A DNA stretch of 64,000 nucleotides, taken from contig NZ_CP030265.1 in NCBI RefSeq assembly GCF_008843145.1, forward strand, positions 2,776,001-2,840,000, in the 5' to 3' direction. The stretch is from Skermanella pratensis. Its GTDB lineage: Bacteria > Pseudomonadota > Alphaproteobacteria > Azospirillales > Azospirillaceae. The notes below the pieces were generated by a model, which had not been told where the DNA came from, did no database searches, and was given only the letters and a program-made list of their open reading frames with translations. Shown here piece by piece: positions 62,045 through 64,000 of the stretch. Position numbers and translations under genes: made by a program. Positions within the stretch are counted from its first letter, which is position 1. Every line of letters begins with the position of its first letter.

Positions 62045-63298
62045 ATGCACCCGCGTTCCATGGACGATGATTACCGTCAGCCAAGCCCCTATTCCGCGGG
62101 GATTTTCGCCGACAGCAGCAGCGATCACATCAATGAATGCATCGCCCGGATCGAGGCCCTCAAGTTCAAGGTTCTCGGCAATTCAAGATTGTTCGACTTC
62201 GAGCAGCACGAGTTCCTGAGCGAGCTGAACACCCTTCGGGCCGCCTATCTTCATCTCTGTACCCTGACCCTGCCTGCGGCGGCCGCGCCGAGCGAGCAGA
62301 TGCGGCCTGTCGTCGCGTCACGCGGCCGGGAGAACCTGGAGCTCGAAGGCGTCCTGGGCGCCAATCACCAGATCGCGGCCAACCTCGACCGGATCGCGCG
62401 CATCGCCCCGTCCCAGCTCACCGTCCTGCTGGAGGGGGAAACCGGGTCCGGCAAGGAACTGTTCGCCCGGATCATCCATCTCAACAGCAAGCGCGACAAG
62501 TTCGTCGCTGTCAACTGCGGGGCGCTGCCCAGCGGAGTCATCGAGTCCGAACTGTTCGGCCACTCGAAAGGCGCCTTCACCGGCGCCACGGCGGACCGCA
62601 AGGGCCGGTTCGAGGAGGCCAACGGCGGCACGATCTTCCTGGACGAGGTTGGAGAGCTGGAGCCGCTCGCCCAGGTCAAGCTGCTGCGCACGCTTGACGT
62701 GGGGGAGATCCAGAGGGTCGGCTCGGACAAGGTGACCAAGGTGGATGTCCGCGTCATCGCGGCGACCAACCGCAACCTGGAGCAGATGGTCACCAACGGG
62801 ACCTTCCGTGAGGACCTGTTCTTCCGCCTGAACATCTGCCATCTGCTGATTCCGCCGCTGCGGGAGCGGCGGGACGAGATCCAGCTGCTGCTGGAATATT
62901 TCATCCGCAAGGTTTGCGCCGACAACGGCATTCCGGTGCCGACGCTGGATCCGGAGCTGAAGCGGTTCCTGGTGGAGACCTACCACTATCCGGGCAATAT
63001 CCGGGAGCTGCGGAACCTGGGCATGTACATCGCCCATATCTTCGACGGTCGGCCGGTGCGCATCGCGGACCTGCCCCAGCGCTATACCCGCGCGCACATC
63101 GATCCCGCACCGACCCACCCCGACGACGATCACCGCGTGGTCCGCGACCGGGCTGAGCGCAGCCACCTGAGCGAGCTGCTGCTGCGTCACAGCGGCGACA
63201 TCAAGGCAGTGTGCGCGGCGCTGGACCTATCGCGCGCGCGTCTTTATCAACTCCTCAAGAAGCACCATCTCCGCCCCGACGAATTCCGCCAGCGCTGA
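62045..63298 (+). CDS. Sigma-54-dependent transcriptional activator without a standard sensor domain
   Basis: The 417-aa protein has a short N-terminal region (about 1-100) of no recognised type. The AAA+ domain has Walker A GETGSGKE (131-138), the sigma-54 contact loop GAFTGA (176-181), Walker B (TIFLDEVGEL) and the arginine-finger region. A Fis-type HTH ends it (GDIKAVCAALDLSRARLYQL). It should open sigma-54 promoters. Start choice is uncertain (ATG at 62045 or 62060), as neither has a good ribosome-binding site. It is divergent from the TolC operon and is the obvious candidate regulator of the peptide system. Confidence 0.9.
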   Translation: MHPRSMDDDYRQPSPYSAGIFADSSSDHINECIARIEALKFKVLGNSRLFDFEQHEFLSELNTLRAAYLHLCTLTLPAAAAPSEQMRPVVASRGRENLELEGVLGANHQIAANLDRIARIAPSQLTVLLEGETGSGKELFARIIHLNSKRDKFVAVNCGALPSGVIESELFGHSKGAFTGATADRKGRFEEANGGTIFLDEVGELEPLAQVKLLRTLDVGEIQRVGSDKVTKVDVRVIAATNRNLEQMVTNGTFREDLFFRLNICHLLIPPLRERRDEIQLLLEYFIRKVCADNGIPVPTLDPELKRFLVETYHYPGNIRELRNLGMYIAHIFDGRPVRIADLPQRYTRAHIDPAPTHPDDDHRVVRDRAERSHLSELLLRHSGDIKAVCAALDLSRARLYQLLKKHHLRPDEFRQR

Positions 63299-63309
63299 GA
63301 CAGCCGGTT

Positions 63310-63579
63310 TCACCGGTCTCGCAGCCGAGCGGCGAGATCCAGGACATGGGCGGCAAGGGACCCGGCGAGGGATAGCGCGATCCAGCCCCACCATCCGTCG
63401 ACCAGCGCCGTTCGGAGCGCCAGCATCAGGCAGGCGCCCGAGGCGAGATTGGGCAGGAGCGCCCGGGCCAGCCGGGCCCGACCCCGGCGGCCCAGCCAGG
63501 CGGTCAATGCCGCAGCCTCGATCGCCACCAACACCAGGATGGCGTCGATGATCCGGCCGCCGGCGAAAAGCTCTTCCAC
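63310..63579 (-). CDS. Small integral membrane protein, 89 aa
   Basis: The product has three hydrophobic segments (about 10-27, 40-57 and 63-83) separated by basic loops (GRRGRARLARALL; AARLRDR at the end), so it should sit in the inner membrane. No family is recognised. It lies between the sigma-54 activator gene, with which it converges, and fusA. Confidence 0.62.
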   Translation of the reverse strand: MEELFAGGRIIDAILVLVAIEAAALTAWLGRRGRARLARALLPNLASGACLMLALRTALVDGWWGWIALSLAGSLAAHVLDLAARLRDR

Positions 63580-63593
63580 GGCAAACGGCTCCC

Positions 63594-63632
63594 CAAAAAG
63601 GAAAACGGCCCGGGAGTTTCCTCCCGGGCCGT
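63594..63632 (-). terminator. Rho-independent terminator downstream of fusA
   Basis: Perfect 12-bp arms (63605-63616 and 63621-63632) flank a 4-nt loop. Reading on the minus strand, the stem is followed by TTTTCCTTTTT. It lies just after the fusA stop codon. Confidence 0.85.
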
Positions 63633-63659
63633 CCTTCCGACATCGCGACGGTCCGTGGC

Positions 63660-64000
63660 TTACGCCGCGGCCTTCGAGGCGATGACCTCGTCGGCGACGT
63701 TGCGCGGCACCGGATCGTAGTGGCTGAACTCCATCGTGAAGGTCGCGCGCCCGGAGGTCATGCTGCGCAGGTCGCCGATGAAGCCGAACATCTCGGACAA
63801 CGGAACATGCGCTTCGACCGCCAGGTTCATGCCGCGCTCGAACTGGCCCAGGATCAGGCCGCGGCGACGGTTGAGGTCGCCGATGACGTCGCCCAGGTGG
63901 TTCTCCGGGGTGACGACCTCGACCTTCATGATCGGCTCGAGCAGGACCGGGTTGGCCCGGCGGATCGCCTCGCGGAAGCAGGCCTTGGCCGCGATTTCGA
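63660..64000 (-). CDS. fusA: Elongation factor G, C-terminal part
   Basis: The frame enters from the right edge and ends at 63660. The visible 113 residues are the EF-G C-terminal domains [57 protein letters not shown] and [13 protein letters not shown] drives ribosome translocation in the cytosol. It lies next to a strong terminator and looks like ordinary housekeeping sequence. Confidence 0.93.
   Translation of the reverse strand, partial: EIAAKACFREAIRRANPVLLEPIMKVEVVTPENHLGDVIGDLNRRRGLILGQFERGMNLAVEAHVPLSEMFGFIGDLRSMTSGRATFTMEFSHYDPVPRNVADEVIASKAAA

Noticed and set aside
1-64000. tRNA, rRNA, CRISPR arrays, insertion sequences and attachment sites
   Set aside because: I looked for tRNA-like T-loops, repeat-spacer patterns, transposase motifs and terminal inverted repeats by eye and found none that I could support.

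Overview
The window is high-GC DNA with tightly packed, often 4-nt-overlapping genes. Its content (class I PHA synthase, HWE-family hybrid histidine kinase, several ABC uptake operons, UxaA and KdgK sugar-acid enzymes) suggests an alphaproteobacterium of the Rhodospirillales, Azospirillum/Skermanella-like. That placement is inferred from gene content; no rRNA or tRNA gene was seen.

Layout. 1-16.4 kb is catabolic and uptake DNA: the 3' part of a penicillin-acylase-family hydrolase, an M20 amidohydrolase and a small-subunit/SSF symporter pair; TerC; an Opp/Dpp-type ABC operon ending in an Asp/Glu-racemase-fold protein; an acyl-CoA dehydrogenase; a remnant LacI regulator with an intact-looking operator, a KdgK-type kinase and a 2-keto-4-pentenoate-hydratase-family gene; and a metallo-beta-lactamase-fold hydrolase. 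16.6-27 kb is regulatory and storage DNA: a YbjN-like protein, two divergent LuxR-type regulators (one lacks the receiver Asp, the other is coupled to a 34-aa ORF), PhaC, a 57-aa protein, a PhaC-like Ser hydrolase, and a four-PAS HWE kinase with an attached receiver. 27-47.7 kb is mixed metabolism: a D-serine-deaminase-like PLP enzyme, a PiuC-type dioxygenase, a double-nitroreductase SagB-like protein, a complete branched-chain-type ABC operon, hydrolases and peptidases, fRMsr, a UxaA-type dehydratase with an FAH-family hydrolase, and an S10 carboxypeptidase.

47.8-63.3 kb is the most unusual part. A Gly/Ser/Ala-rich 85-aa peptide gene sits directly upstream of an ATP-grasp ligase. Around them are a cytosolic PpiC-type isomerase, an HlyD adaptor, a second degenerate ATP-grasp-like protein translationally chained to three tandem TolC-family genes, a PP2C phosphatase, a class III cyclase-FHA protein, a membrane FHA protein and a sigma-54 activator. 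I read this as a candidate system that makes, modifies and exports a ribosomal peptide under phospho-signalling control. No ABC exporter, protease or Ser/Thr kinase is present, so the system is incomplete here or uses genes elsewhere. The window ends in the 3' part of fusA.

Sequence quality. Four genes carry apparent single-base losses in or beside G/C runs (near 10879, 13600-13622, 33516 and 52528) and one carries an in-frame TAG (49001). These may be sequencing errors or real decay, and I mark the genes as disrupted with that caveat.
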